From assembly GCA_029783825.1 (NCBI GenBank), contig JAREIK010009632.1:62001-126000 (forward strand): a stretch of DNA of 64,000 nucleotides. Reading direction: 5' to 3'. The stretch comes from Sapria himalayana. Lineage: Eukaryota; Streptophyta; Magnoliopsida; Malpighiales; Rafflesiaceae. How positions within the stretch are numbered: the stretch's first letter is position 1; each line of letters starts with the position of its first letter. The notes beneath the pieces were generated by a model that was not told where the DNA came from, did no database searches, and saw nothing but the letters and a program-made list of their open reading frames with translations. Shown one piece after another: positions 12,198 through 23,469 of this stretch. The translations under genes and the position numbers were made by a program.

Positions 12198-12539
12198 ATA
12201 TATATATATGATACAAACATACACATACAAGTTTATATATATACACTATAGGTTCATATATACATATATATACATACTCTATAGATTGATACACACACAC
12301 ACTCATATTATTGTCTTTATATATATTAGAAAATCGAGAATGATATATCTTATGAATCTCTAGTTTGTTGCTCATGATATCTCTAAGAAAAAAACTATTT
12401 ATCTTGGATCCTCGATATCAAAATTCATTTTACTACTATGAATCTTGGCAATATAATTTAAGATAAAAAATCAGACAACCTAGTAAGAATGTACCAAAGT
12501 ATTGATTTTTTTTTTCACTATCACCTTGACGAGGGCTTG
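12198..12539. other. AT-rich flank with TA and AC microsatellites
   Basis: Continues the TA-rich site into which the young copia element inserted, with TATATACATA and a short (AC)n at about 12291-12302. Nothing coding. Confidence 0.6.
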
Positions 12540-13320
12540 CAAAATGAATATCTAATTGTAAAGGATTATCTTGTCCTTTGGAAATTTTAAAGGAAATATA
12601 TGACCATCAAAAGATAGCTATACTTTCTAAAGCCCATTATGGTTGGATGTGCTTAAGGTTGTATGATTTCAAAAAGTTGTGAAATATAAATATGCACTTT
12701 TCAAAATTAGCTATAAATTATAATTATGTGGAGAGAAAATCACTGAATCATATATGTTAGAAAAAAAATAACTCCACATTTGGTTCCTCTAATTTCTCCT
12801 ATGACAAAAAAATCAAGAGCATTTGTTTGATAAATATTGTGAATTAATTTTCTGTCTTTTTGAGCCTGAATGAAATAAATAGTTATTATTACAAAAATAA
12901 CAATCACGTACAATTGACTCTACATATATAGCCAAAGTGAATCTTGCATATTCTGGTAGGTAGAGCCATAGCCATGGTCATGGTTGTAATCATGGTAATG
13001 ACCATCGGCATGGGAGAATATGTGGCAAAAATAATTATCAATCACATTGAGGTCATATTAATACCACAAAAAACTACTAGAAGTAGTCTAATAATGTAGC
13101 AAAGCAAGATAAAAAGGAACTTCAGCCTCTTACAAATTATGAGAATAAATGTTATAAATGTAGTATGAAGAAACATTGGTCACATACGTGCTATATGGCT
13201 GATCACTTAAGGAGAAAGATAAAGAAAAAATAGAAACAAATTTGATTGATAAAGAAGATCTGAAGGATATTATTCATTTTGATATTTTAGATTTTTTAAA
13301 GATCTAACAAGCAAAATTGA
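12540..13320 (+). pseudogene. Copia II gag relic
   Basis: Recognisable blocks include a NEYLIVKDYLVLWKF-like segment and YDHQKIAILSKAHYGWM (12540-12660), a DFKKL.KYKYALFKI segment near 12665-12715 and GEKIT-like sequence at 12730. A zinc-knuckle remnant YKCSMKKHWSHTCY at about 13150-13195 is followed by HFDILDFF (13277-13300), a block that follows the knuckle in this copia subgroup. Every block is in a slightly different frame or interrupted by stops. Confidence 0.75.
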
Positions 13321-13499
13321 TCACTTAATTAGTTATTAAAATATCCACATTGATTAATTTTTTTATTATTTTTGAATGTTTGTATATTTAGTATGTATTT
13401 TTATTTATCAATTTGAATGTGATTATTAATATATGTGAAAGTAAATATTATTTAAATTTATTTAATATATATTTTATTTTAAGGTATGGATCTTAGTAT

Positions 13500-14760
13500 T
13501 GGATTGCTCGGTTCAAAGATACAAGGTAGAAAGATATTTCTAGTAGATAGTACTACCACTTAAACAATCATTCTTGATCAAAAATATTTTCTCCACACAA
13601 TATTAGTTGAAGCTAATATAAATATAATATTATGTCTTATAGACTTTATTGATGGTTCTAGAAGATTCGTTATTATATTACCATTTGATATTATATTCCA
13701 TATTAAAGATTTCTTATATTCAGATAGATCCAAAAGAAATTTACTAAGTTTTAAAGATATACATCATAATAGATATCATATTGAGATGATGAGTAAAAAT
13801 AATAAAGAATATTTATGTATTACACATATTGTTTCAAGCTAGAAGCTTGTATTGAAAAGATTATTTGCTTTCTTTTCAAGATTATATTATATAATAATAA
13901 CAACAATTGAATAAAATATGGTGATGAGATAGACACTCTCAAACCTAAATATTTTTTTTTGTTTTGACATGATAGATTTGGCACCAAGGATTAATAATGA
14001 TGAGGTGAATTATTGAAAATTTACATGGACATCCATTAAAAAACCAGAAGATTTTGTTGTCTAGTGATTATCCATATATTTCTTGTTCATAATAAAAATT
14101 GATTATTAGATAATCTCATGCAAATCCACAAGATTTGTGGATTATCATTTTGACGAGATCATTTTTTTGTCATTATGGGGAAATAAGCTACCAAATGAGA
14201 AACAATGTGAAATTATTTGGAATGCATCATCCTTGCCTCATCTTGGCCCACAAACTACTCAATGTGAAAATGAAATACAAAGAATTTCTCATCTTTAGAA
14301 AAATTGTCAACCAATTGTCTAGTTTATTTACATATACAACTAAAGTAACCAAGTCTTATATACTAATTTTAAACACACTAACAATGATCAATATACCAAT
14401 TAGAAAAAACTACTATTATAGTAGCTAATAAATCATCTATGACATGCTTAAAGCATGATCAATCATTGGTGCTCCTGAAAAAGCTATTCCCATAATTTTT
14501 AAAATAATACCTTCTAAAGAGAAAAGTATCAATTATGTGACACATACCCCTAGGGAAGTAATAGTCTCCAAGGGGATGCAAAATAATGAAGAAGCACAAA
14601 TACTTGAAAATGATACAATTTCTATAAATTATGCATCCACAAAATAATTTTGGAATTGTACATAAGTGGTCATTATTGATGTATTTTACTTTGCAATAGC
14701 CACTAAAATTTTAAAAAAAGATAACGATCACAAACAACATGATATCATTGAATGCTTTAG
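13500..14760 (+). pseudogene. Copia II protease and integrase relic
   Basis: The protease region has lost its DSG motif but keeps a KNIFSTQ segment and a DPKEIY.VLKIYIIIDI stretch near 13725-13790. At 14135-14428 a 97-codon open frame ending YTTKVTKSYILILNTLTMI matches the part of copia pol just after the integrase, preceded by MRNNVKLFGMHHPCLILAH. REVIVSKGMQNNEEAQILEN (about 14555-14610) and SINYAS continue the linker. The catalytic integrase triad is not visible. Confidence 0.7.
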
Positions 14761-14789
14761 TAAATATGATTGGTCAAAATGAAAAAAAA

Positions 14790-15600
14790 AAAGTAATCCA
14801 AGAAGAATTGGATTCTCTTGGCAAAATGCAAAGTATTTGGGCATGTAGTCTCAACGCCCAATGATGTGAAACCGATAGGTTATAAATGGCTATTTGTAAG
14901 AAAACATAATGATAAAAATAAAATTACTAGATACAAAGCATGTCTTGTGACATAAGATATTATTACATTTTGATATTTGATTATTTTGTCAATCTCAGAA
15001 GGTCTAGACATGTGACTTATGGATGTAGTTACTACATTTTTGTATGCTAGCTAGAAAACAATACTTAAATGAAAATCCTAGAAGAATTTTAGTTTCCTCA
15101 AGTAAATAAATCACAACCAATAAATATATACTCAATTAAGTTGAGATGATCATTATATGAATAAAAATAATCTGGAAAAATATGATATCTTCATCTAAGT
15201 GAGTATTTAATCAAGGATGCGTATATTTACAATCATATATGTCCTTGTGTTTTTATAAAGAAATCACAATTAGAATTCATCATCCTTATATTATATGTTG
15301 ATATAAATTTATTTGATACTCATTAATAGTTCACACAAATGACAAAATATTTGAAGGATAAGTTTAACATAAAGACTTAGAAAAAAATTAAATATTACCT
15401 TGACGTGCAAATTGAGCATTAACTCTAATGGAATTTATACATAAGTCAATATATGTTTAAAAGATATTAAAGCAATTTAACATAGATAAAGTACATCTAT
15501 TAAGTTCTTCAATGATTATTATATCCATTATGCTAAGAAAGATCATTTTCATCAAAAAAATAAAAAAATAAAGCACTACTTGGTCATAACGAACTATATT
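14790..15600 (+). pseudogene. Copia II reverse transcriptase relic
   Basis: Begins with VIQEELDSLGKMQSIWACSL, then GYKWLFVRKHNDKNKITRYK (about 14875-14935), the fingers region of copia reverse transcriptases. The catalytic box is changed: LYVDINLFDT near 15290 replaces the second aspartate of YVDD by isoleucine. A KDKFNIKT-like block follows at 15355. Multiple frame changes make it non-functional. Confidence 0.78.
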
Positions 15601-15639
15601 TTAGTGGAAATTATGCTTTAATATTATTAAACATAGTAT

Positions 15640-16270
15640 ACAAGGCCACATACTATATTTGGAGCAAATTTGTTGGCAAGATTCAACTCTACACCAACTC
15701 AAAAATATTGGAATGACATAAAACATATCTTATGTTACCTTCATGAGACTATAGATTTAAAGTTATTTTATTCAAAAGAATCAACTCTAAATGAGCATGC
15801 AAATTTTAGATACCTTTTTTATCCCAACAATTCCTGGTCACAAGCATGGTATATATTTACATGTGGCAATACTATAATTTATTGTCGATCAACAAAGCAG
15901 ACTTTAACTACCACTTCATCTAATCACTATGAGATAATTGCACTCCATGAAATAAATCATGAATGTATATGGTTAATTGAGTGGTACTATACATTAGGAA
16001 TGCATGTGGGATATCTTTGATTACAAGCATTCTAAAAATAACTTATGAAGACAACAATGCATATATTGAAAAAAAATCAAAGAATAATGCATCGTATATG
16101 ATATAATGAAGCATATCTCACCAAAGTTTTTCTTTACTCACAAATTCCAAAAGAATCATGAAATTAAAGTGAAATAAATATGATCAAATGATAATATTAT
16201 AACTTTACTTATCAAAATTTTATCATCATCAACATTCAAGAAATTGATATATGATATCATGATGTATCAA
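15640..16270 (+). pseudogene. Copia II RNase H relic
   Basis: The best-preserved part is the 116-codon open frame 15670-16020: LARFNSTPTQKYWNDIKHIL, LFYSKESTLNEHANFRYL, YIFTCGNTIIYCRSTKQTLT and HYEIIALHEINHECIWLIEW. These correspond to the connection and RNase H domain of a copia element, with YCRSTKQ in place of SWRSTKQ and HYEIIAL holding the acidic residue. After 16020 the frame is lost, but HISPKFFFTHKFQKNHEI (about 16110-16165) and KLIYDI (about 16240) continue to the usual copia C-terminus. Confidence 0.88.
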
Positions 16271-16350
16271 GTTTGTGATCAGTCAAGTTGATACTCATCA
16301 TTAAGAATATTATCATTAAGTACATTACTTTTCTAGACATATTCACGTTG

Positions 16351-17377
16351 TACTATTTTTCCTTCGTCCAAGTTTTTTCCTATTGGGTTTTACTAGAATA
16401 GTTTTAACTAGACATTTTCTTTAGTGCATCCAATATCACAGTAAGATTTACAAAATATTGTATTTGTTTTTCTTAGCTAAATTTTTTCCCACGAGATTTT
16501 TATAGTAAGGTTTTTAATGAGTCACATTATCTTAGTATGGTGGATATCTAGATACATTCACATTGTACCATTTTTCATTCTTCCAAGTTTAATGAGTCGC
16601 TTTCTTTATTCTATCTAGGGCATGTACTATAAATATTTATATTCTCAATAAATTATCCCTTTATAATATTTTAAATTTTTGTATATAAGAATGAATAATT
16701 AACATTATAAATATTAAACTATATATTATAAAATAATTTTATATTTTTAGAAATATAAATTATGTATATTATATTTATGAAGTTACCATTTCGACAATTA
16801 CACAATCGTAGATCCAACTAGTGAATCATGATCAGTAACTTTTCTAATCAAATCATCATCTAATATTTAATACATGAGTTTTTAAAAAGAAATCTATAAT
16901 CTTTTAATGAAAAAAAAAAGAAAAATTTGTCATGCAATAATATGAGTTATGGGTCAAAGTGACTCTTTTAAAAAGTAAAATATATGTTTTGGGTCACTAT
17001 TACAAAAATATTTATAAAAAATGACCATTTTTCTTGTATATGACATGTTAGTACTTAAACAATATTTCAAATTTGAATGATGCTTTTCACTTTTAGAAAT
17101 TGAAAGTGATTTTCATTTTTTAAATCAAAAAAATTAATATATATATTTATTAATTTATTTATTTATATTTATTTATTTATTTATTTTGTATATATATAAA
17201 TAAAAATTTTATATTTAAAAAAATAAAAGCCACTTTCATTTTCGAAAAGTGGTTTTCGAATTCAAACATTATTTTTCAAATTCGAAAACCAACCTTTTAA
17301 TTCTAATTTTTTAAATGCAAGTGTTTCATGCAAAGACTTTTTGTTTTGATGTACCATCTCTTATTTTGGAAAAATTG
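16351..17377. other. AT-rich DNA downstream of copia II
   Basis: May include the remains of the 3' LTR: two TTTAATGAGTC words at 16517 and 16589. The rest is A/T-rich with (TTTA)n near 17150-17185 and a short inverted patch around GAAAGTGATTTTCATTTT / CACTTTCATTTTCGAAAAGT (17098-17250). No coding similarity. Confidence 0.4.
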
Positions 17378-17706
17378 AGGTGCTATTTGGTTTGATGTTT
17401 TTTTGTTTTCATTTTCATGTTTTCCACGTTTTTTAAGAAAAGCCATTTGGGTGAATGTTTTCATTTTCCATTTTTGAGAAAACACTAGCTTGTTTTTAAG
17501 AAAATGAGAGAACGATAAAAAGTCATTCTATCCTTTTGTCAGAGAACGCTCCAGTCCTCGTTCTCCATCTGATTTCGCATGCGATTCCTCCCTTGGATCT
17601 GTGGCTGTGGGTCTGATCGGCTCTCTTCTTGCTTCAGCTTGTCCGATCGACACCTCGTGTACGATTCCTCCCTTGCGTCTATGGGTATGCTCGGCTTCTT
17701 CTTGCT

Positions 17707-18164
17707 TATGCAGACTCTGACTATCCAAATATTCCTAGATTTTATGCCCCTTATCGAGGTTAGAGATATCACTTACGAAACTTTCGAGGCCAAGGCAAGC
17801 CACGTGGACGCTAAGAATTGTTCAACTATAGACACAGTTGCTTGCGTAATGTTATTGAGCGAAGTATTGGGGTACTAAAAGCAAGATTTCCAATTATGAA
17901 GCACATGCCTAGCTATCCTTGCAGAGGCAACGTCTAATTCCAACAACTTGTTGCACTTTACACAACTTTATTCGACGTCATTACACATTAGATACATTAT
18001 TCATGGAGTACTATACATAACAAATGATGATGCGTAATGATGAAGTAGATGGTGCAGAGCAGGACCCAATTATAGTAGATGCAAGCCAAACAACACAAAT
18101 GGGACAAATTTGTGATGACATAGCAGAACAAATGTGGAATAAGTTTGATCAGAATCATGCATGA
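17707..18164 (+). pseudogene. PIF/Harbinger transposase, C-terminal relic
   Basis: PIF/Harbinger (DDE_4 class) transposases cut and paste at TWA sites together with a Myb-like partner. In one frame the sequence reads ADSDYPNIPRFYAPYRG, RYHLRNFRGQGKPRGR, ELFNYRHSCLRNVIERSIGV and LKARFPIMKHMPSYP, all characteristic of the C-terminal catalytic part. Two stop codons interrupt it. After a frameshift near 17930 it continues RQRLIPTTCCTLHNFIRRHY, where HNFIRR is a hallmark, and ends ICDDIAEQMWNKFDQ before a TGA at 18162-18164. The N-terminal catalytic part and the Myb-like gene are absent. The 17530-17700 stretch upstream is unassigned and moderately GC-rich. Confidence 0.9.
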
Positions 18165-18777
18165 ACTCTTTTGATTTTTATTTTGTTCAAAATTATGCAT
18201 GACCTCTTTTGTCAATCATTTTGTTTAAAATCATGCATAAACTCTTTTGTGAATGATTTTGTTCAAAATCATGTTTAAAAACTCTTTTGTGAATGATTTT
18301 GTTCAGTTATGTATTATTTTTTTAAGTTTAATTTAACATATAAAAAATATATTTTATATTATACATACCAAACGCATTTTTCTGTTTTCTTTTTTAGTAA
18401 AACATTTTCCGGCATATTTACCAAATTAGATGTGTCAACCGGGCCGGGCCGGCCCGACACGGTTCTGCCAAGCTTGGGCTGGCCCGGCACGGAAAAATGC
18501 CATGCCCGAGTAAGGCATGAGCCGTGCTGTGCCGGCCTGGCCTGTGCCATGACGTGCCTGACCCGGCACGATTTGGCCCGTGGCACGGCACACCGGCACA
18601 GGTTCGTCCCGTGCCAGGTGTCCCCCGAGCCTGACCCCACGAGCGCCCCACGCCCCTCCCGCAAAAAAGACCGCGGGTCGGGCCTGATCAGACCCGACCC
18701 ACGGTCCAACGAGGCCCGAACCTGACCCAAATTCCCCCCCAACGGGAAAAAAAAATTAAATAAAAAATTTAATTTTC

Positions 18778-18804
18778 AGCCGTTGGATCTCGCCTCCAAC
18801 GGCT
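18778..18804. repeat. Conserved CCGTTGG hairpin in hAT B
   Basis: AGCCGTTGG and CCAACGGCT form a perfect 9-bp stem around a 9-base loop, at the same relative position as in element A (1718-1742). It is followed by a GGGGGCAAAATCC / GGCAGAATCA-like segment shared by the two elements. Confidence 0.72.
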
Positions 18805-19234
18805 AGGGGGCAAAATCCAATGGCCCTAATGATTCTGCCCCCTAAAAAATTTTAAAAAATTTAAAAAAATTAAAAAAAATTATTTTTAATCTATAAATTA
18901 TACCGCCATCTCTTTAACATTTATGTTTTTCATAAACATAAATTCTCTCAAATCGTTCAATTTCTCTCTCAAAAATCTTGCTTCTCTCTCTCGGGACTTG
19001 GGATTTCGGCATTCGGCTTGGATTTTCGGGAATCTCAACTTGAGTTTTGAACTTAGAGTTTGACTGTGTTGCACCGTGCACGTGACCGACCTTACTGCTT
19101 TTACCGGGTAATTTATTTTAAGTTTTTTTAACTTTCTCTCTCTCTAGTTTCTCTTTCTAGAACAAAAATAGAAAAATTTAAAATCAATCTTCTAGTCTCT
19201 AAAAAACAATTCTGAATAACAAAAATCCTTAAAA

Positions 19235-21350
19235 ATGACAAATACAACTGAAATATATTTAAATTTAGAAAATGAAAATATTATACAGAGGTCTGAGGCT
19301 GCTGAAACTTTGGTTTCTCTTGTCATCTCAACCCAAACTTTTAAAAAACAAAAAACTAAAAGGACTTCTATAGTTTGGACTCATTTTAATATAATAAAAT
19401 AAAAAAATATTAGGGGTGAGGAATAAGAAATGGCACAGTGCAAATATTGTATGAGACTTTTAACATATAAGAGTTCGTTAGGGACTGGGCACCTTAAGAG
19501 GCCTGCCGAATTATGCACCAAAAAACATGGTCTATTAGATCCTAGGCAAACCCAACTTGGCACTGCATTTTTTGAGACTGAATCGAGATCAGTCTCAAAA
19601 TTTACTCCCTTCATATACTCCAGCGAGTTGGATAGGGATGACATGGCCAGACTTATCACATTGATGGGTATTCCAATCAGATTTTCAGAAGATCTAAGGT
19701 TAGTGCGCATCATGCAGACATATTTTCATCCTGCTTATCGTAGGATTCCAAGGTCCACATCTAGGAATGACATATTAAAGATATATAAGTTAGAAAAACA
19801 AAAAATAATTAATGAATTTATGGCATATAGTTGAGTGGTGTCCGTGACGTCCGATATCTGGACAAGTCACGATAAATCATCTTATCCATGTCTCACCAGC
19901 CACTATGTAGATTCTAACTGGACTATGAATAAAAAAATTTTAGGATTCTCTGAGATTCTTCATCCTCATGATGACCCGACCATTTTTTAGTATATGATGA
20001 AAATCTTTAGGGAATATAAAATTCAAAATAAAATTTTTAGTGTCACATTCGATAACGCATCTAATAATGGAGTAGCGATCAACATTTTTGTTAGGAATAT
20101 TAAAGACACACCATTAGGAGAGATCTTTCATGTCAGATACATGTCTCACGTGATTAACCTGATTGTTCAAGTGGGTATGAAGGTGTGTTCCCCCGTGTTG
20201 GATAATGTACGTAATGCACTAAAATATACTCGCACTCCTCGCAGACAACAAGTGTTTGGTAGTCTCTGTTTGTCTGCGAATCTTAAGAAGATTAAATTCC
20301 AATCGGATGTGAGACATCGTTGGAATTACACGTACCTAATGTTAGAATCATGTGTTGGATGCGAACACGTGATATCCGACTACGTCAATAGTAAGAGTGG
20401 TGAACTCATTATTGATGACACTGACTGGGCTTCAGGAATTTCATTTATGAAATTCCCTAAGATTTTTTATGATACGACGAACATGTGTTCGTTGGTTTAT
20501 ATACCTACGACTTGCATTGCACTCCGGTGCATATGCAACATTAGTAGCATGTTTAGGAAGTATCGAGCTGACCCGACACCTAGACATATGGTTGCAGAGA
20601 TGGAAACCAAGTACTTAAAGTACTGATCCACCGTTCCATCTCTTTATTGCCTCGCTGCATGCATGGACCCTAGGGTTAAGGTGGAAGTGGTAGAAAATAC
20701 CCTGACTTACATTTCCTCGTGCATGAACCTGGAAGAGCCACCTGAAGAGTTCATTCACGAGAAGTTGACTGACCTTTTCACATACTATGATACTAGGTAT
20801 GGTGGTGGTTGTAGTGAGACTGTGATTACGGACTTTGATACCTTTTTCGGTGATGACGATTTTTGCATTCAGCTAGCGAGGGGGAAACGTAGGGGGTGGA
20901 CCATCACATAGGAGCGATCTTTCTCGGTACTTAGATACCAATTACTGCTCAATCCTATCACATTCTGATACTAAGAATCTTGATATATTACAGTGGTGGA
21001 AATCATATTAGTCCACCTTTCACGTGCCATCGAGGATGACACGGGATCTACTGACTCCTCCGGTGTCGAGCGTAGCATCGGAATCTGCTTTTTCTGTTGC
21101 AGTGAACGTGATTTCGGATATGAGATCGAGATTATGTCCAAATATTATTGAGGTCTTGGCTTGTTTGAAGGATTGGGAGGATTCGAGGTTTAGCATACAT
21201 GATCGTGCTGGAGCTGGGACTGGGACAGAGAGTGCAACCGCATTCACTACGTTAGCGGAGGAGTTGATTGCTGATGATGATGATCCATATGATACTGATT
21301 TTGATGTTACGGCTGATGATGCTCATGATATGGCGATTGATGATTTATGA
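19235..21350 (+). pseudogene. hAT transposase B (BED finger to C-terminal dimerisation domain), broken by stops
   Basis: hAT transposases are DDE enzymes with an N-terminal BED zinc finger. From the ATG at 19235 one frame is kept for about 1.67 kb. It contains TSIVWTHFNIIK and CKYC-GTGHLKRPAELC (BED finger), RLVRIMQTYFHPAYRRI, TSDIWTSHDKSSYPCL (first catalytic Asp), FSVTFDNASNN (second Asp), FHVRYMSHVINLIVQ and RHRWNYTYLMLES. The C-terminal hAT dimerisation domain (PVSSVASESAFSVAVNVISD, RLCPNIIEVLACLKDWE) follows in another frame from about 21024, and an acidic tail ends at 21350. In-frame stops lie near 19400, 19424, 19835, 19988, 20625 and 20909, with the frameshift between 20911 and 21024. 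All domains of an autonomous hAT gene of about 700 residues are present but inactive. Confidence 0.94.
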
Positions 21351-22022
21351 TGATCTACTGTTTTTTGATTTCAATGTTTTGTTTTTTATTGATTGTACGC
21401 TTTATTTGTACGTTATGTTGAAACTGTAATTTGTTTGGTACGGACCTTCGGTATCAAATGGCTAATTGGTCATTTTTCATTTGAGTTGCTTATGTTTTTT
21501 TTTAATTTTTATTTTTTTAACAAAATGTATTGATTTATTTATTTTTTTTGTTTTAATTTTCCATTTAAAAATTTATAACTATATTATATAATTCTAATAA
21601 ATTATAAACTAATTTTATATTACATTATAAAAAAAATTTTAAACTTTGTTATTTTAATAAATTTTAACATTTTTCATATTATAAATATATAATATTATAC
21701 ATTATCTAAACTTTTATATATTATTTAATAATTTATATAAAAAAAATTTTACTGGCCCGTACGGCATGGTTTTCCGTACGACATGGTTTGGCACGTACGG
21801 CCAGGCTAGGCTCAGCTTTTTTAAACCGTGCTAGCCTAGGCACGGCACGAAGGCACGCTCGTGCCCAAAAAAAAACGGGCCGGGCCGGCCCTGCCCGCCC
21901 GTTTGACACCTCTACACCAAATACATTCTCTATTTTTCAAAAAATAGTTTGAAAACAAGAAAATGACTTCCAGTAAATGAAAAACAGAAAATATAAAATA
22001 TTTTCCAAACCAAACGCCACCT

Positions 22023-22461
22023 AAGTTTTTTTGGTAAATATTTTTGGGACAATAATGTTTTGGTACACCTATTAAAAAAATACTTAAAATGCTCCACACA
22101 TCTATTTTCCTAAACAAAATCTATGTCTCATTTGTTATGATAATACTCTGTCAATCTTAATACGTCATAGTTACTTTGGTACCTAGTATCTATACTTCAT
22201 TAATATATTGTATAAACTATATATTTTAAATAGTGTTAAAAAAATGATTGACATATAAAATAATATATGGAAAATTATGCTTTGGGATAGCAAAAATAAA
22301 ATACTTACGTTTTGGTCACTTTGATTACTAAAATACCCTTATATAGAAAATATTTTTTTAATAAAACAATGTAGTCAACATGTTTTTCGACGTGAATAGT
22401 GTTTTCATAAACACTAGTCATAGAAAACATTTTCTCAAAATGATATATATATATAACATAT
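22023..22461. other. AT-rich DNA right of the Harbinger relic
   Basis: No gene or element recognised. Confidence 0.4.
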
Positions 22462-22620
22462 AACTATATATACTATATATGTACGTTAATCATTTTTTGA
22501 TGTTTTAAACATATTATTATATATATAACTATATATAGTATATATGTACGTTAAACATTTTTTGATGTTTTAAACATATTATTATATATATAACTATATA
22601 TAACACATATATAAATGTTT
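22462..22620. repeat. 65-bp tandem repeat, about 2.4 units
   Basis: Units starting AACTATATATA at 22462, 22527 and 22592. Each of the first two contains TATGTACGTTAA, CATTTTTTGATGTTTTAAAC and ATATTATTATATATAT; the third unit is truncated after ACACATATAT. Two full units are nearly identical, so the duplication is recent relative to its surroundings. Confidence 0.85.
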
Positions 22621-22726
22621 AAAACCATATAACATATGCTTATATAGTTTTAAATCAATATATGTGTTATGTGTGCGTGTGTTTAAAATGTTAAAATAAG
22701 TTAATGTATGTATGTCATACTTACAT

Positions 22727-22890
22727 CACTACCAAAAAAGAAGGAATTAGAAATGCTCAATACCATTTCTAACCCCGTCATAATGTTCAAATAGTGACGT
22801 AATTACACTACAAGAAATCCCAAAACCAAAAACACCAAAGTTCGTTTCTAATTTCATTGTGATGTTCAAATAGTGGCGGAATTAGAAATA
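22727..22890. repeat. Duplicated CACTA terminus, 79-bp offset
   Basis: The segments starting at 22727 and 22806 share the order CACTAC, A-rich, TTTCTAA, ATGTTCAAATAGTGRCG and GAATTA or TAATTA. They are two copies of the same terminal region in tandem. Confidence 0.7.
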
Positions 22891-23469
22891 GAAATCATCT
22901 GTTTCTAAAGTCATATTTTCTAAATCATAGAAATCCATACTGGTAAGGCATTTCTAAAATATGGAACATATATTTTCCATTACTAAATTAGCAATGGAAA
23001 TGGGATCTCGGATTCCATCACAAAATTAGTGATGAAATAAAATATAAACACAATATCTATTTCTAAATTAATGATGGAATAAAATAAAAATACAAGATCT
23101 GTTTCTAAATTAGAAATTACTTTTGAAATGTTATTTTCTATTTCTAATATCTACAAAAAGATTATATCCCATTTTTGTAATTTATGTATGCTGTATATAA
23201 TATACAAGTACATACATAAATCATACAACAAGTAATCAAATAAGTATATGCACATATTATTCATCAAATGATATTTATATAACATTCACTACAAGGTAAC
23301 ACTTCAGATAACAAACATAAAAGTCAATCAATTACATTATATTTACATATTCATAAATTAATTAAAAAAATAATAACACATAAAATAAATTTAACAACAA
23401 AAACTTTCGTTGCAACAAATTAATAACATGACATCACAAATAACTATGAGTCCTTGTCAAGATAATTAT

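Larger units (their letters stand above)
12540..16350 (+). mobile_element. Decayed Ty1/copia element II
   Basis: A colinear series of weak but ordered copia similarities in scattered plus-strand frames: gag (12540-13320), protease (13500-13800), GAG-pre-integrase and integrase C-terminal linker (14000-14760), reverse transcriptase (14790-15600) and RNase H with tail (15640-16270). Dozens of stops and small indels are present and no LTR pair could be identified. The integrase core is largely missing or unrecognisable. This is far older than the element ending at 12197. Confidence 0.85.
18419..21922 (+). mobile_element. hAT transposon B, complete but degenerate
   Basis: Element 18427-21914 (3488 bp) begins TAGATGTGTCAACCGGGCC and ends CCGTTTGACACCTCTA. 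Flanks TACCAAAT (18419-18426) and CACCAAAT (21915-21922) match at seven of eight bases, fitting an old hAT target duplication. The order is: GC-rich terminal block, CCGTTGG hairpin, T/CT-rich leader, transposase relic, AT-rich tail, GC-rich terminal block with TACGGCATGG and CCGTACG repeats. It is inserted in a Harbinger relic and is the best-preserved full-length member of the hAT family seen six other times in the window. Confidence 0.93.
17378..22022 (+). mobile_element. PIF/Harbinger element relic, split by hAT element B
   Basis: Inverted termini AGGTGCTATTTGGTTTG (17378) and, inverted at 22022, AGGTGGCGTTTGGTTTG match at 14 of 17 positions. Between the left terminus and the hAT insertion lies a PIF/Harbinger transposase C-terminal part. 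After the hAT insertion the remaining 100 bp runs to the right terminus. Removing 18427-21914 and one target copy leaves an element of about 1.15 kb, so it is a deletion derivative. A 3-bp TWA-type target duplication is not evident at the ends as I drew them (TTG and AAG flanks), so the boundaries may be off by a few bases. Confidence 0.75.

Noticed and set aside
17579..17878. 99-codon open frame as a possible host gene
   Set aside because: It overlaps the Harbinger transposase relic in a wrong frame; the correct frame has two stops but clear transposase motifs.
18309..18742. Open frames of 127-138 codons on both strands
   Set aside because: They span the hAT B terminus and its GC-rich block; no recognisable protein and both strands open together.
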